In this document: in pieces, positions 34,501 to 46,535 of the stretch
Layout: each line of letters starts with the position of its first letter
Position numbering within the stretch: position 1 is the first letter of the stretch
DNA from: Polytrichum commune
Lineage: Eukaryota; Streptophyta; Polytrichopsida; Polytrichales; Polytrichaceae
DNA length: 64,000 nucleotides
Assembly (NCBI GenBank): GCA_950295325.1
Contig: OX485806.1
Location: forward strand, 41,044,001 to 41,108,000
Reading direction: 5' to 3'
Translations under genes and position numbers: made by a program
The notes under the pieces: model-generated
The model's input: only the letters and a program-made list of their open reading frames with translations
Told to the model about the DNA's origin: nothing
The model's database searches: none

Positions 34501-34826
34501 ATGCATACTAAACCATGAAAACACTTAATTTAAAGAATCTCAATTTATGAAAATATTTGGAACATGATTCAGATGATGCAGGAGACATTTAATAAGCAAG
34601 GATGGCAAGAGGAATTCAGTTTTAGATGATGATGTTGACGACGATGTGCGACCTGTTTCTTTTTTATGTAATTTTGCAGTTGTTTCACATTCTTCTTCCC
34701 ACTGATGGATCTTACATTCCAATATATGCACCGGAGCGGAGTGCTTGCTGGCACATGACTGGGATCAGGAGGACTGGGTGATGATTTTCCTTCTGATGAA
34801 TTAGTACTGCTACGAGCAGTCAGCAT
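30711..34826 (-). CDS. Intron-containing EEP-family (LINE-endonuclease-like) protein
   Basis: Minus-strand exons are 34653-34826, 34188-34250, 32710-33222 and 30711-31463 (or to 30726 if spliced onward). Every junction has GT/AG borders and phase 0, giving 500 residues, or 496 plus the downstream exons. The start is ATG 34826. Endonuclease/exonuclease/phosphatase motifs are complete: IYWNVRSI (Asn), FLSETW (catalytic Glu, exon 2), VVGDFNSRVGD (Asp and Asn, exon 3), SVVDYLL, and KKSDHNAITF (Asp-His, exon 4). The layout matches LINE-type AP-like endonucleases, but no reverse transcriptase follows. Instead there is a roughly 200-residue charged, Ser/His-rich tail. A metal-dependent nuclease or phosphatase activity is possible; the substrate is unknown. 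It is either a domesticated LINE endonuclease or an independent plant EEP gene. Confidence 0.75.
31464..32709. repeat. EEP intron 3 with tandem copies and trinucleotide repeats
   Basis: About five diverged copies of a unit with GGACCACCAAxCCCAAAxGTGCTTCGxAGCTGTCGA-type text occur near 31560, 31675, 31830, 31945 and 32235. Each is followed by CATGTCTGGA and GTGGTGATGCTA. (ATTC)n and (ATC)n runs at 31470-31535 lie directly next to the exon 4 acceptor. Confidence 0.7.
33230..34187. repeat. EEP intron 2 with about three tandem copies, one holding a broken exon 2
   Basis: Units at about 33236-33500, 33520-33760 and 33790-34080 share ATGAAAGTGCAGGTGATCAAA, CCAGGAGTxTACCCTG and GTTGCAGCTCC. At about 33938-33984 the third unit carries a copy of the 3' half of exon 2 (minus strand, CGAAAAGGTCAACCTCTGCC) with the donor retained. 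The 5' half with the catalytic ETW codons has been lost, so this is an exon relic rather than an alternative exon. Confidence 0.75.
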
Positions 34827-37770
34827 TTTGTAGCAGTCACTTCTAGTAAGTTAATCTTCTTCAAAACTTCTTCATCAATCTGCCTTCTTCTTCTTCTTCT
34901 TCTTAACTTTTTCTAGTCTATATCACTCCGGGTCCAGCCAAAATTGGGTCCAGAATTGCTGCCGACACATTTCTTCCAGGTATTTTTGTGGGTTACTTAC
35001 ACCTACAGACGGTATAAATTGATGGCCATGAACACCGACCATGCCCTTCATTATACTCGTTATGCAATTGCGACACATGCTCAAAGAAGCTTGCACTTCT
35101 TCTGATGATCACATAGAGATCTATCTAAAATTTCATGAAGGGTATGCAAGATGATTAAGGACTTGAATCTTAATTGTTTATCTTGAAGATCAAGAACTCT
35201 CTTCCTCAAATTCTTCACGATTCATCCTCATAAGATTCAGAATGTTGCTTTGCAGACTGTAGTACTAAACCTTAAAAAGAGGAAAGTTATTCTGGACTCG
35301 AGCACAGTAATACTTTAAAAGTACTGTAGGTTTGCAAGGTGTTTGTTTGACTACAGATATATAGCTTTTGGGAGGAAGAATATTCCTATCATTCTTGGTA
35401 ATTTGTCTTCCAACCACAAAATGACAACGGTTGATGTTTTGAGATAATTATAGCCTTGTTGATACGATCAATCTGTTCTTGATGTGTGCTAATTCGGGGT
35501 GACTGCAATCAAGTCTAGTGAGAAGGTATAAAACCACACAACACATGCAAACTATCGCTATTTTAATTACCTATACTGCATGATCGATCTCATTGGCAGA
35601 TTGCACAATTAATCTACCATGCATTGCGAGAGGTTTCTATGGTGGCTGAGTTTTTGTAGGTACCCAATCTTTGAGGCAGTGATGAATCATCACAGCTGCT
35701 AAGAAGACAAGCCACAGTTCTTCCTCCAGATTTGAAGGTTGGGGAGAATTGGGGAGCCACAAGAGCAATGTGAGCCGTTGGATGGAGATCCACATGGTCC
35801 AGATGCTCCACCCCATGTGATCTTAACCACCCATCATCCGCACATGATTTGCAAGATGACTGCAGGATGACAAGTTAGGAGAGAGGGAAATATCATACAC
35901 AGGCGTACCTATCATTCATCCGATATATATAAAAGCCCCAAAGTAGTATGCAGCTTGGAAGTTACTTTTTTTAGTTGATTTGACACCAGATTATTTTAAA
36001 AGATGTCGAATTAGTGTACTCAAGCCATTTGAGATGAATTGGCAACAAAGCAATGAAAAGGGTTAAGTTTTAATATTGAATGGATGAGAGGTACGCTCAT
36101 ATATGATAATCCTCACTCTCCAACAAGTTACTTACATGCAATTTTTTATAAATAATCCAAATTGATTTTGGAGGTATCCATCCTTTATACTCCTTTTATA
36201 GTAATTAACAATTGCATTACGTCTTCTAAAAGCTGCTAAGACCTTATACGCTATTAATAGATTCATACTATTTGGGTATTCTCTTCATAGACTCGATGAC
36301 AACATGAAATCTTTGTCAACTTCTTTCCAAGTTACATTGGGTGGGTGTCAAAAAGTGCAAGGTTCTTCGTCCAAGACAACAAGCTATCACTATGGGGACA
36401 CTATCTACCAAAGGTTCACACCGCAATGTATGGGAGGCAAGCCCAAACCAAGCTCCAAAAACATTTGAGGGGGTAGCTGGCGACGAAAGTCTGCCGCATG
36501 GAAATTCAACCCGATACGACTACTAGGACTTCAACCACCATTAGGTAGGTGTGCCTAATTTTGGTTACTTACCTTAATTGGACTTGAGTGGCTTGAACAA
36601 TAAGTGTGAACCTAATAACAAACACCCAAAAGGCATGTGCATAAACAAGATTGGACGATGCACCCAAAACTTGTTAACTATATTAGGTTTAAGTTAATCA
36701 ATATATTTGACAAGACCAATAGCAATATGATCTCAGTGAAGAAGAAAAAGTATTTTCACTTGAATAAAGGATAAGATATTCGTATGAGATCCAAAACTCA
36801 TGAGGAAAATCCCTATGGTCTTGTAATGGATTTACTGATCATCTCATATTAGATATATGCTTGCTTGTTGGATGGTTGCCTTAATTTCAAATTAGCTCAC
36901 TTCTCCTATATATGATAGACATGTCTACCTTCCTATGCAAGCTGAGATTATGTTTCACAACAATACATTTCATTAGATGGTTGATTACATACATGATGTG
37001 TATATTTTAGAAAGAGTCCAAATTTGTAAGGTTCTTGCATTTCCAAAATATTAATAATGTATGGTTGTTCAAATGGTACTCCAATCCGCAAAGTACATGT
37101 GTCACTCCAAGAAGCTGTGTATTATCGTAAGGATTTCGCCTGTCACATGGGTGACCCAAGTTCAATCCCCGAGAACGACACTCTTGATGACACATACTAT
37201 TCAACCTTTCTACAACTGCTTGTTGCATGATTTGGTTCTTCTAAGTTGAATGTTTAAGAACTTGAGATTCACACAAACTTTTGTTGGATCCCCCATCTAA
37301 ACTTGATTCATTAGCGAGTTCACTTAGTTGTTTATACTCTTCAATCGAGGCTACTTCACCCTTTCTTCTCTTTAGTGTCACTGCATGGGTGCTTAAAATA
37401 AAGTGCCATCAAATTAGGTGGGTTATTTCAAGTGAAGATATTTTGTGGAATAAGGTGTTCCATTAAATATGGTCCTCCAAAAGCCGTGGCACTTCCGCAT
37501 GCCTCGTTACATAGGATTCTGCATCCACTCAATGTATGCAATGTGTGTAAAGCTTGAGACTCCATGCACAATGAACATTGTCTTAATTAATAATCTTCCG
37601 ATATTGTAAGTTTAAGTCTATGTTACATTGTGAAATCATAAAATTGTTACTGAGGTTTTCTATTATATTATCCCCCCACGTCGTGAATCAAGCTAACTAA
37701 ATTAGTGAGAACACATCGGAATAAAGAGAAGAAAGAGTATACAATGTATCTATAGTACTGTAGTTTACCC
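34827..37770. other. Upstream of the EEP gene, no gene recognised
   Basis: It should contain the EEP gene promoter near 34830-35100. A CTT run lies at about 34884-34905. Frames are short. At 37126-37180 a GTTCAATCCCC stretch resembles a tRNA B box but has no convincing tRNA around it. Confidence 0.45.
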
Positions 37771-37772
37771 AA

Positions 37773-38060
37773 CGCAGACGCGCGTCTGCGGTGCAGGCCG
37801 TCCTGCTGACGACACCGGCTGGTCGCCCGCGAGCGAGCATCAGTCTTCTGACAATTGGCGGTATGCCGATGTGCGGATTGATGGTGGCGATGGCGATCAA
37901 GCTTAAGACATGGTATGGCGGTCTCAGCAATAATGTCCAAGTCAGGTGTCTACAGGCGCTGACTGCGGCATGGCAGAAGCTACCGCAGTCGGCCATCAAT
38001 GCTGGCGTGGAGTTCGAGGACGCCTCTTATTTGTTGCAGATCGGTGCAGTTAATTTTTAA
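37773..38060 (+). other. GC-rich island with an 18-bp palindrome and an 89-codon frame
   Basis: The island begins with the perfect palindrome CGCAGACGCGCGTCTGCG (37773-37790), unlike the AT-rich surroundings. An 89-codon frame from ATG 37791 runs to TAA 38058 with no recognisable domain; the opposite strand is also open for 100 codons, as is common in GC-rich DNA. It could be a small insertion or a decayed gene fragment. Confidence 0.35.
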
Positions 38061-38429
38061 GTTAAGGAGTTAGTTGCTATCAGGTTTGCTACTGTAGCTA
38101 TATCGTCTTAGAAATTTGCTCATGTGGAATGTTTAAGCACTTACCAAGGTGAACTGTGGATATATCACTGATGGAGGTGGTGGTTTAACGGGTAAGGAAA
38201 CGGACACACTCATGGCCATGTGGAGTGAGTAATTTGCAAGGACCAGCATGGATACGGTGAGTACGGTAGTGAAGTTTCACACATGAGAACGGGGACGTGA
38301 TTTGCGTGATGACAAAACATCATCAGGACGACTCGCCAGGACAGTTCTTGAAGGTTAAGTTAGTAAGGCGGCGATGATGGCAGAACGACTCAAATTAAGC
38401 CGAGTCTGGCCACCTGAGCTGTCGAATCG

Positions 38430-38900
38430 GTGTCAGCTCTTTGGTGCCTGCGGCATCAGTGTGGAGTGTGGAATACTTGGTTTGAATCGCTGATTCTGTC
38501 ATGTCTGAAATCCAACCTCGAAGGATCTGAGGCGGACGCTGAGAGTTCATTGTTATAAAGTTCGTAGGAAGATGTTCAGGATATATAGGTGCAATGAACG
38601 CAAATGGCAGCGGCTAGCTTAATCAATTTAAGTAGTATCTGCTTTACAAGAAGCCATCTCTTTCAGCTCCTCAATTGCTTCTTAATTCTTGTCATTTGGT
38701 GTATGTCATCTCTCTGGTGCATCACTTTTAAGTTTGGAGTGTGGATCACTGAGTTTGAATTGTTGATTAACCATGACTGAAATCCAGCCTCGCAGGATCT
38801 GATGCGGACGCTAAGTTTATAGGTTCAATTTTCATAAAGCTTGTAGGAAGATGTTCGGATAGCGGCTGCAATGGCCGCAAATGCCAGAGGCTAAACTTAA
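38430..38900. repeat. Local tandem duplication upstream of the SPH locus
   Basis: Units at about 38432-38640 and 38690-38900 share GTTTGGAGTGTGGAT-like text, TGAAATCCAxCCTCGxAGGATCTGA, GCGGACGCT and TTGTAGGAAGATGTTC(G/A)G. The second ends shortly before the SPH copies. Confidence 0.75.
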
Positions 38901-39141
38901 CCAAAGCAGTCTCTGCCTACACCAAACAGTAAAACAGCTGAAAGGGATGGCTACTTAGCCTGCAATCTGTATCTGTCTTTCATTCCTACGCTACCTGCAG
39001 GCTCCGCTTGTCTGCAAGGTAAACTCTGCGCTCCCGTTCAGTTCTTCTGCTCCAGGAGGTCTCTAAGGAAATTCCCCACGTTTGAGTCCATGTTTTCATG
39101 CTTGCGTCGATTCAAGTTCCATTTAACGAGGTACTCACACT

Positions 39142-39296
39142 CACTAGTCCGAGCCTCCTAATTTCGTTTTGTTCCTTTACCTTGAGTTGCCGCCTACGAA
39201 ATCTAAAGTCTTCCTCTCTCGCAAACCAGCTCCATGGCCGGAGGTTCTTTTTCCACTCCAAGTCGACAAATGTTTTTTTCAAGTGCTACTGATTAG
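39142..39296 (+). pseudogene. Truncated upstream duplicate of the SPH gene 5' end
   Basis: This stretch matches 39380-39533 (promoter-proximal text, TTTCGTTTTGTTxCTTTACC, and the start context CCAGCTCCATGGCCGGA). ATG 39234 begins MAGGSFSTPS, then a frame change leads to TAG at 39294 after 20 codons. The mature S1 domain is absent. The duplication is about 234 bp upstream of the intact start. Confidence 0.8.
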
Positions 39297-39467
39297 CTGG
39301 ATCATGTTTCGGAAACGTTAAGCTGCCTCTAGCCTATCATTTCACTCTCTCCTCTTGCTGGCCCTTAACATTGTCGCAGTAACTAGTCCCCTTAATTTCG
39401 TTTTGTTTCTTTACCTTGGGTTGCCGCCTCCGATTCCTAAACTGCTTCTCTCTCCCAAACCAGCTCC

Positions 39468-39905
39468 ATGGCCGGAAGTTCTTTTTCCACTCCATGTCGA
39501 CACGTGATCTTGTTTCAAGTGCTACTGATTCTTGCTCTCCTGGCAACAAGCGTCCGGTGCAAGAGGCTTACCGTGCGCATCAAGAATGAGATGGGGCCCG
39601 AGATGGACCTGGAGGTGCACTGCCACTCCTACGTCGCCAGAACCGATCTCGGTGCGCACAACTTGCCCGATAATGCCATCTACAGCTTCTCTTTCCCGCA
39701 ACGGACTTTCCCCGAGCTCGACAACGTCGTCTACGAGTGCACATTTGTCGCCCTGGGATTCCCGGCAGCGTATGTCCCCGTCTACAGCGGCTCCTACTAC
39801 CCGAACACGCATTGCTCGTGCAGGCGGGGCCGGTGCCCCTGGTGGAGGGTCACCCCTGCAGGCTTTTTTTGCGGAGGAAAGTTGGCCGCTGCCTGGCCAT
39901 TCTGA
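39468..39905 (+). CDS. S-protein homologue (SPH), secreted self-incompatibility S1-like protein
   Basis: This intronless 145-residue protein has a hydrophobic signal peptide (VLLILALLATSVRC, cleavage near residue 31). An S1-type domain follows: TVRIKNEMGP, LEVHCHSYVARTDLGAHNLP, YSFSFPQ, VYECTFVALG, then a cysteine-rich end HCSCRRGRCPWWRVTPAG. Length and cysteine pattern fit the plant SPH family, small secreted proteins; the founding poppy S1 is a stigma ligand in self-incompatibility, while most homologues have unknown roles. A 5' copy lies just upstream, so the gene arose or was rearranged in a local duplication. The coding region is richer in GC than its surroundings. Start ATG 39468 has an in-frame signal peptide and a good context. 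Confidence 0.8.
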   Translation: MAGSSFSTPCRHVILFQVLLILALLATSVRCKRLTVRIKNEMGPEMDLEVHCHSYVARTDLGAHNLPDNAIYSFSFPQRTFPELDNVVYECTFVALGFPAAYVPVYSGSYYPNTHCSCRRGRCPWWRVTPAGFFCGGKLAAAWPF

Positions 39906-39979
39906 CATTGACGCCATAGCCTTATTTGTTCAGGTGAACCACCACGCACGCACACTCTGTTCACCAAATTAGCTTTAAT

Positions 39980-40410
39980 TGTATAGAGAGAGGTTGAGAG
40001 CTTGAAGATTCAGCGATGCTTTGATTGTATGGAGATTTAATTCCCACCTTGCATTAGAGAATTTTCGAGCTCGAAGATTCAGGAATGCTTCGATTGTTTG
40101 GAGATTTTAGTCCCCCTTTGCACTAGAGAGAACTGAGAGCTCGAAATTTTTGAAAAGCTTGATTTTATGGAGAGGTTGAGAGCTCGAAGATTCTGCAATG
40201 CTTTGATTGCATAGTGGTTCAAGCCCCCTTTGCACTAGAAAGGTTGAGAGCTCAAGGATTTAGCACACTCGATTGTATGAAGATTCGGGCTCCCTCTGCA
40301 CTAGAAAGGTTGAGAGCTCGAAGATTCAGCAATGCTCTGATTGTATGGAGATTCCGGGGCCCTTTGCACTAGAAAGGTTGAGAGCTTGAAGATTCAGCAA
40401 AGATGTGATT
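39980..40410 (+). repeat. Tandem array of about 62-72 bp units downstream of SPH
   Basis: About seven diverged units share AGGTTGAGAGCTxGAAGATTCAGCAATGC, TGATTGxATGGAGATT and CCCCxTTTGCACTAGA. Further isolated units occur near 40975-41000 and 41262-41300, so the array once extended further or was dispersed. It is non-coding. Confidence 0.8.
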
Positions 40411-40770
40411 GCATAACAACTAGATGGGGCCCATTCTGTCCTGGCTTGTTGCACCCGTGCATACGAGTTGATGTATTGTCCGCTCATCATGTCATTGTCT
40501 ACAGTCAATTGTTTTGGAATGGTGAATGTGTCAATAGAGTTATTCGTAAAGTAAAGTGAATGAAACCATGAGTTTAGTCCCAAACCATGAGTTTATGAGA
40601 ATTAACACAAAGTCGTTCAAGTTTTCTTTATGCTTAAATTATCATCTACAAGGAGTGGTGTCAGACTATTAAAAACTGGCTATCTAGCTTGTCCTACTAG
40701 GATGGGTGGGCCAAGCTAGCCTTGCATATTCCGATATGGAATTCACAACGGGGAGCATGCACATACCCTT

Positions 40771-40933
40771 TTTTAGATCTTAGTATTTTTTTCAAAGTTT
40801 GAGAGGTGGAAAGAGGAGGCTCCAAAACATGATGAGCTAGTGAGCTCTCCATAAAAAGTTTTCTCAAAGAATGATCAAACCCATGATTTCGTCCATCTTT
40901 GAGGGACTTTACAAATAACTCTAATGCCCATGC
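40771..40933 (+). repeat. Dispersed repeat, copy 1 (second copy at 56152-56330)
   Basis: This shares AAAGTTTGAGxGGTGGxAAGAGGAGG, AAAGTTTTCTCAAAGAA and TTTGAGGGACTTxACAAATA with 56152-56330 in the same orientation about 15 kb away. It has no recognised coding content; it is probably a fragment of an unidentified transposon. Confidence 0.7.
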
Positions 40934-41299
40934 GTCCTTCTTCCAAAGTTTCAAAATCAGTAGTAGATTCAAGCCCCCTTTGCACTACAAAAATTGTGAG
41001 CTTGAAGATCCAATAGAAATCTAATTGTACAAAGATTAATTTTGGTTTGTGTTGTCCTCATCCATTGCACATGTGCATATGAATTAATGTTCAAGATCAT
41101 CCTTGCACTGACCGCTCAACATGCCATTGTCAATGGTCACCTACTTTGAAACTTCGGAACGACAACTACTTTGAAACTTTGGAACGGCAAATGCATCAAC
41201 GCTCATGTGTCAACACCCTCACTGTTCCAAAGTTCCAAAACATGTGGTAGGTTCAAACCCCCTTTCCAATAGAGAGGTTGAGAGCTCGAAGATTCCAAA

Positions 41300-42945
41300 A
41301 TGTAAACTAGATTCAGGCCCTGCATTTGAGAGGTGACAGCTCAAGACTGCATAGAGCTTGAAGAAAGGAGCCTCTTATGCATGTTTGTTCACTCAAGTCC
41401 ACATAACACTTGACTTTTCAACTTGAGAGTACTTTTGTGGGGCTTACAATGCATACCTGGCATCTTCTCATGTGAAATAATGGGTACGACAAACTCTTGG
41501 TCAAGATCTGAAGCTACCACATGGAATTCTTGTTTAAACTCTTGTTTTGTGAGCCAATGGGCTTTCGAAGAGCTTTGGCTTGTCATAAATTCTGCTTAGT
41601 TTACTTAAATTCCCTTCTTCATATCTCCCTTTGAGCACGGCCACTTGACACTAGCTCAAAGTGTATAGAGCTGCTCAAAGTCAGTGTTCAAGATTGAAGC
41701 CCTCATATGAGTTTCATTTTGAAGGGCTATCAAATTTTAGCTCTTCGGTTGAAGGGCGGGTTCAAATCCAAGACGTCAATCCAAGAACATAGAAATGAAA
41801 TATAAAACTCATATTAAACTTGTGCATGAATTATACAATACATGTTTCTAGTACAATGTGAAGAATTAAGAATTAACCATCTAACTCCATTTATTGTAAT
41901 AATAAAGCCCTGCGCTTCTTGGTTCTTATTGTGGGCATATTATATTGAGGACTCCAAGCAACATCTTCATTTTCAAGTTGGGGTTGCATTTTGGAAGGAT
42001 TGTTTTAAGAGAAGTATATTTTGAAGAGCCAAATCACGTTTGAAGGGCATTGAAGACGCCAATCTTGAACACTGCTCAACGTGTATAAAGCTCTGGATGA
42101 AGCTCTTAATAGTTTGAGCTTTAAATAAAGGCTTGTCAAATGCAAGTATCAAACTCCCAAAATCTCCAAGAAAGTTAAGCTCTAAACTCCAGCTCTAGTG
42201 TGAAGGGGGCCGAAGCTCCGTGTTACTATTTTCCAACGATTGTGTGATAAGTGTTCTATTTATGGCAGATACTTGTCTTGTTCTATCGCATATATTTCTG
42301 TTGATTGTAAAGATAAGTGAAAGTATGTCCAAGATGACCCTAAACTACCAAATGTTAGTGAGGTACCCAAAACCAAGTAGATGGTTGGCAGTTCGATTTC
42401 CGGCCATGAAATCTTCCCTCTGCTTGATGGAAGAATTACCATAGCTAGGTGGTCATGCGCCTCCTAGCTCCCCCCCCATAAAAGTAAAGATAATTGAGAG
42501 AGCACTGCCATAGTGAAAGCACTCTCTCCACTGAAAACACATTTCGATATGGCAAGTGATTTCAACACGAGCTTATGCAAGTTTTCCTATGCACAGGATG
42601 ACAAAAGTGCTCTCGTTACAAATTCAGGTTTCGATGTTCCCAACAGCCACATCAAGAATCATGTAACTTGCGTTTTAACTTCTCACTGAAAATTTCTTCA
42701 CTAACACTAGGTGCATAGGGCGGTGAAATGCTTCCGACTCGCACATACTTATTCCGATTCACGAAACAATCTACTGTAATACCACTTGTAGAGCTTGAAA
42801 TAGCTCTACAAATCGGAGATTGGGCTGATTGGCAATTTCTATTCAAGTCATAACCCCATTCCCTTAAAGCAATTCTAGAGGTTACCATCCTCCACTCGAA
42901 CAGGGCAAACAGCAATTGCAACATACATTCTCTCACTGATACATA
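41300..42945. other. Stretch between the satellite and the polyubiquitin 3' end
   Basis: No gene was recognised. A 94-codon minus-strand frame at 42652-42936 reads plausibly but has no known domain. A GTTCGATTTCC stretch near 42391 resembles a tRNA B box or SINE head without enough context to call. Confidence 0.4.
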
Positions 42946-43151
42946 TCACAAACATAATCCATATAGAAGCAGAACATGGAGAATAACGAAGCAAAAGTTT
43001 CAAAATCTTTACTCCGTCGATAGAAAGGTTACAATTAAGAGTCCTTTGCTTTGTCTATCTTTATTCTGTACATCATGCAACATCTGGTCCAGTTACAAAA
43101 GCCAAAAACCAAACATCGGAGGAAGGAACCATCCTGTAGCATAGAATCGCT

Positions 43152-44351
<1,200 letters not shown>

Positions 44352-44477
44352 CTATCTCTCGACAAATAGTTCAAAACTCTTCTCCTATCCTCCAATGCCT
44401 ATACAAAACAGAGGGAAAGCGGTGCAAGAACAATAGAAAAGAGTTACGCTGTTGGGCGCAAGTGGAGTCGGAGTCCC

Positions 44478-44490
44478 CTCATATACGAGT
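44478..44490 (-). promoter_or_regulatory. Possible TATA box of the polyubiquitin gene
   Basis: On the minus strand CTCGTATATGAGG lies about 185 bp upstream of the start codon, a plausible distance for a 150-nt leader. An ACGT-core palindrome (GACACGTGTC, 44562-44571) lies further upstream and could bind bZIP factors. Both are position-based guesses. Confidence 0.4.
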
Positions 44491-44881
44491 GGAGAGAGGT
44501 GACCGATGGATGAAAACGATGATGACTCACCACTCGATGACGTTTACACAAATACAGGATCGACACGTGTCGGATTGAATGGATGAGTTGCGAAGCGAAT
44601 CCTCTCGAGATGGAGGAGACTATGGATGGAAATAAGGTGACTCACGGCTCATGAGGTCTGGACAAATGATCAATGGCCACGTGTTTGACTGGATGAATGA
44701 GGCATTTAATAGAATTCTCTGGAGAGGGCGGAACCTTGTTCAGGCTCCACGTCGACAGGTGGGTGGTTGCTTTGTTGTTTCCTCCGTAGTTTGGTAGTTG
44801 CAGAAAGAAGTAAAGAAAGACGACTCCAATGTTGCCCATCGGCGTGAATTATGGTGTCCCTTCATTTTCGAGTTGGCCTAA

Positions 44882-45818
44882 GGGCCATTTCACACACACA
44901 AGATTGAAGGCATGTGACCATTGCAATCTAAGAGCTCTCATTGGTTGAAAGGGCAAAGACTGTCCAAGTTCACTTCACACACGGAGGTGAAGGTCTAAAG
45001 GCGCAAAGAAGACTTCATGGATGAAAAGTCTACATGGAGTCCTACATGGCGGACTATGGATAAGGTTTCATGGTCTCCTACAAATTTCGAGAGACCATGA
45101 CTTTTTTAACATTTTCTCCATCAAAATAGATTTCAAGGCAGATTCCATAACATATTTCAAGACAGATAAACACCACCAAGTAAGAGCATCCTCAGTCGGT
45201 CTAGGTAAAGCTCACTGCAAACCAAGACCTATCTTGCTTAAAATGCTCAAAATTTAGAGGGAGTGCACCAAATCTTGCTTAAAAATGGAAAGATCCTCCC
45301 ACACTCCCTCTAAATGTCAAAAATTTGGAGGGAGTGTGGGAGGATCTTTCCATTTTTAAGCAAGATTTGGTGCACTCCCTCTAAATTTTGAAAATGTGGT
45401 GTTTTCAATGAGGGATTTCACCTACGTCAAATTTTTACAATTCTTTTTTCTTGAGAAATATCTCACGTTTATTTAGGTGTGCTTCTAATGATGGTAATTT
45501 CAGTTTCTAATTTTAGGTCAGTCAAAAGATAGGTTTTGGTTTGCAGTGAGCTTTACCTAGACCGACTGAGGATGCTCTAATTCTCTTAAATTGATAGAGT
45601 TTGAGACATCATATATTTAACCAAATCCTCCCCTCTTTTTCCGCCAACAAAATATGTAGTTGTCCCGCAACATGGTCCATTCTCACTTCACACTATGCTT
45701 GAGGGCCCGTGACTACATAAAACAACTTTCCCAATACCCATGGTACGGCCTTTGGATGAGAGGCAAGGGTCCTCACCATTACAAGGTCATAGGTCTTGGC
45801 TCATGTGTGAAGTGGCCC
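44882..45818. mobile_element. 937-bp MITE with TAA target duplication, host of a nested MITE
   Basis: Left end TAA-GGGCCATTTCACACA and right end TGTGTGAAGTGGCCC-TAA are inverted repeats flanked by TAA on both sides, typical of PIF/Harbinger (Tourist-like) elements. Its interior is interrupted by the 394-bp element at 45184-45577, so the original was about 540 bp. No transposase is encoded. Confidence 0.8.
45184..45577. mobile_element. 394-bp MITE with long TIRs and an internal hairpin, nested in the 937-bp MITE
   Basis: The TIRs are about 50 bp: GAGCATCCTCAGTCGGTCTA on the left and its inverse TAGACCGACTGAGGATGCTC on the right. Perfect TAA duplications flank it (45181-45183 and 45578-45580), indicating PIF/Harbinger-type mobilisation. 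Inside, a second near-perfect inverted repeat (about 45248-45315 and 45325-45390, arms over 60 bp, spacer about 10 bp) forms a strong hairpin. Little divergence between arms suggests a young insertion. Confidence 0.9.
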
Positions 45819-45965
45819 TAAGGGTTGGTTCACATAGAATCCCAACTCCCAACTCCCACTCAATTTAACAAGTTTCAACATGGAGGTAAAGTCCCAAATT
45901 TTGAGCTTCAAGATACCATTGAAATATGGTTAATTATCATGAAAGTCGGGTTTTGATTATTTTAA

Positions 45966-46514
45966 GGGCCGGTTCACACTATGGCCAAACTTCGAGAGGA
46001 GAAGCGTTTGGACCAATGAAAATGCATAAATGTCCAAAGTCCGTCCTCTCGGCCTTCACACTAGAGGCCAAAGTCCAAAGGACGTCACCTCCAAAAGAGC
46101 CTAGGTGGCAGCACTTTTAGGAAGTTATGGCGCAAGATGCTCGACCCAAACTTCCGTCGAGAGGCCGAACTTTTTTTCATTAAAATATCAATCATTAACA
46201 AGATCTTGACCATTAGATTGGAGGGGTTATTCTAAGCAAGGAATAAAGTGGGATGCTCCTTTGGGTTTGGACTTTGGGCTCGGCCTTTGGAGGCTTCACA
46301 CTATGGCCGTCCAAGTTGAGAGGCCGTGGGAGTTCATGGCCAAAGGTTAGGACTTTGGGCTTAGCCTTTGGAGGCTTCACACTATCCCCGGCCAAAGGCT
46401 CCACTTACTATATTTTATTGACTATTTTCAGCTCATTTCTTTGGACTCTCAACAAAGTTTGGCCACTCAATCCCACGGCCTCTCGACTTGGACGGCCATA
46501 GTGTGAACCGGCCC
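45966..46514. mobile_element. 549-bp MITE with TAA target duplication
   Basis: The ends are GGGCCGGTTCACACTATGGC and its inverse GCCATAGTGTGAACCGGCCC, flanked by TAA at 45963-45965 and 46515-46517. Termini resemble those of the 44882-45818 element (GGGCC...TTCACAC), so the two belong to one PIF/Harbinger-like group. The interior repeats the TIR text (CTTCACACTATGGCCGTCCA near 46292) and has GGACTTTGGGCT(C/T)xGCCTTTGG twice, so it has internal subrepeats. Confidence 0.85.
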
Positions 46515-46535
46515 TAAGAGGAAATATTTGCAAGA

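Noticed and set aside
37126-37180. tRNA or SINE B-box-like GTTCAATCCCC
   Set aside because: No cloverleaf, no A box at the right distance and no repeat copies in the window.
42352-42415. tRNA-derived SINE head (GTTCGATTTCC)
   Set aside because: No second copy and no poly(A) or simple-repeat tail that could define an element.
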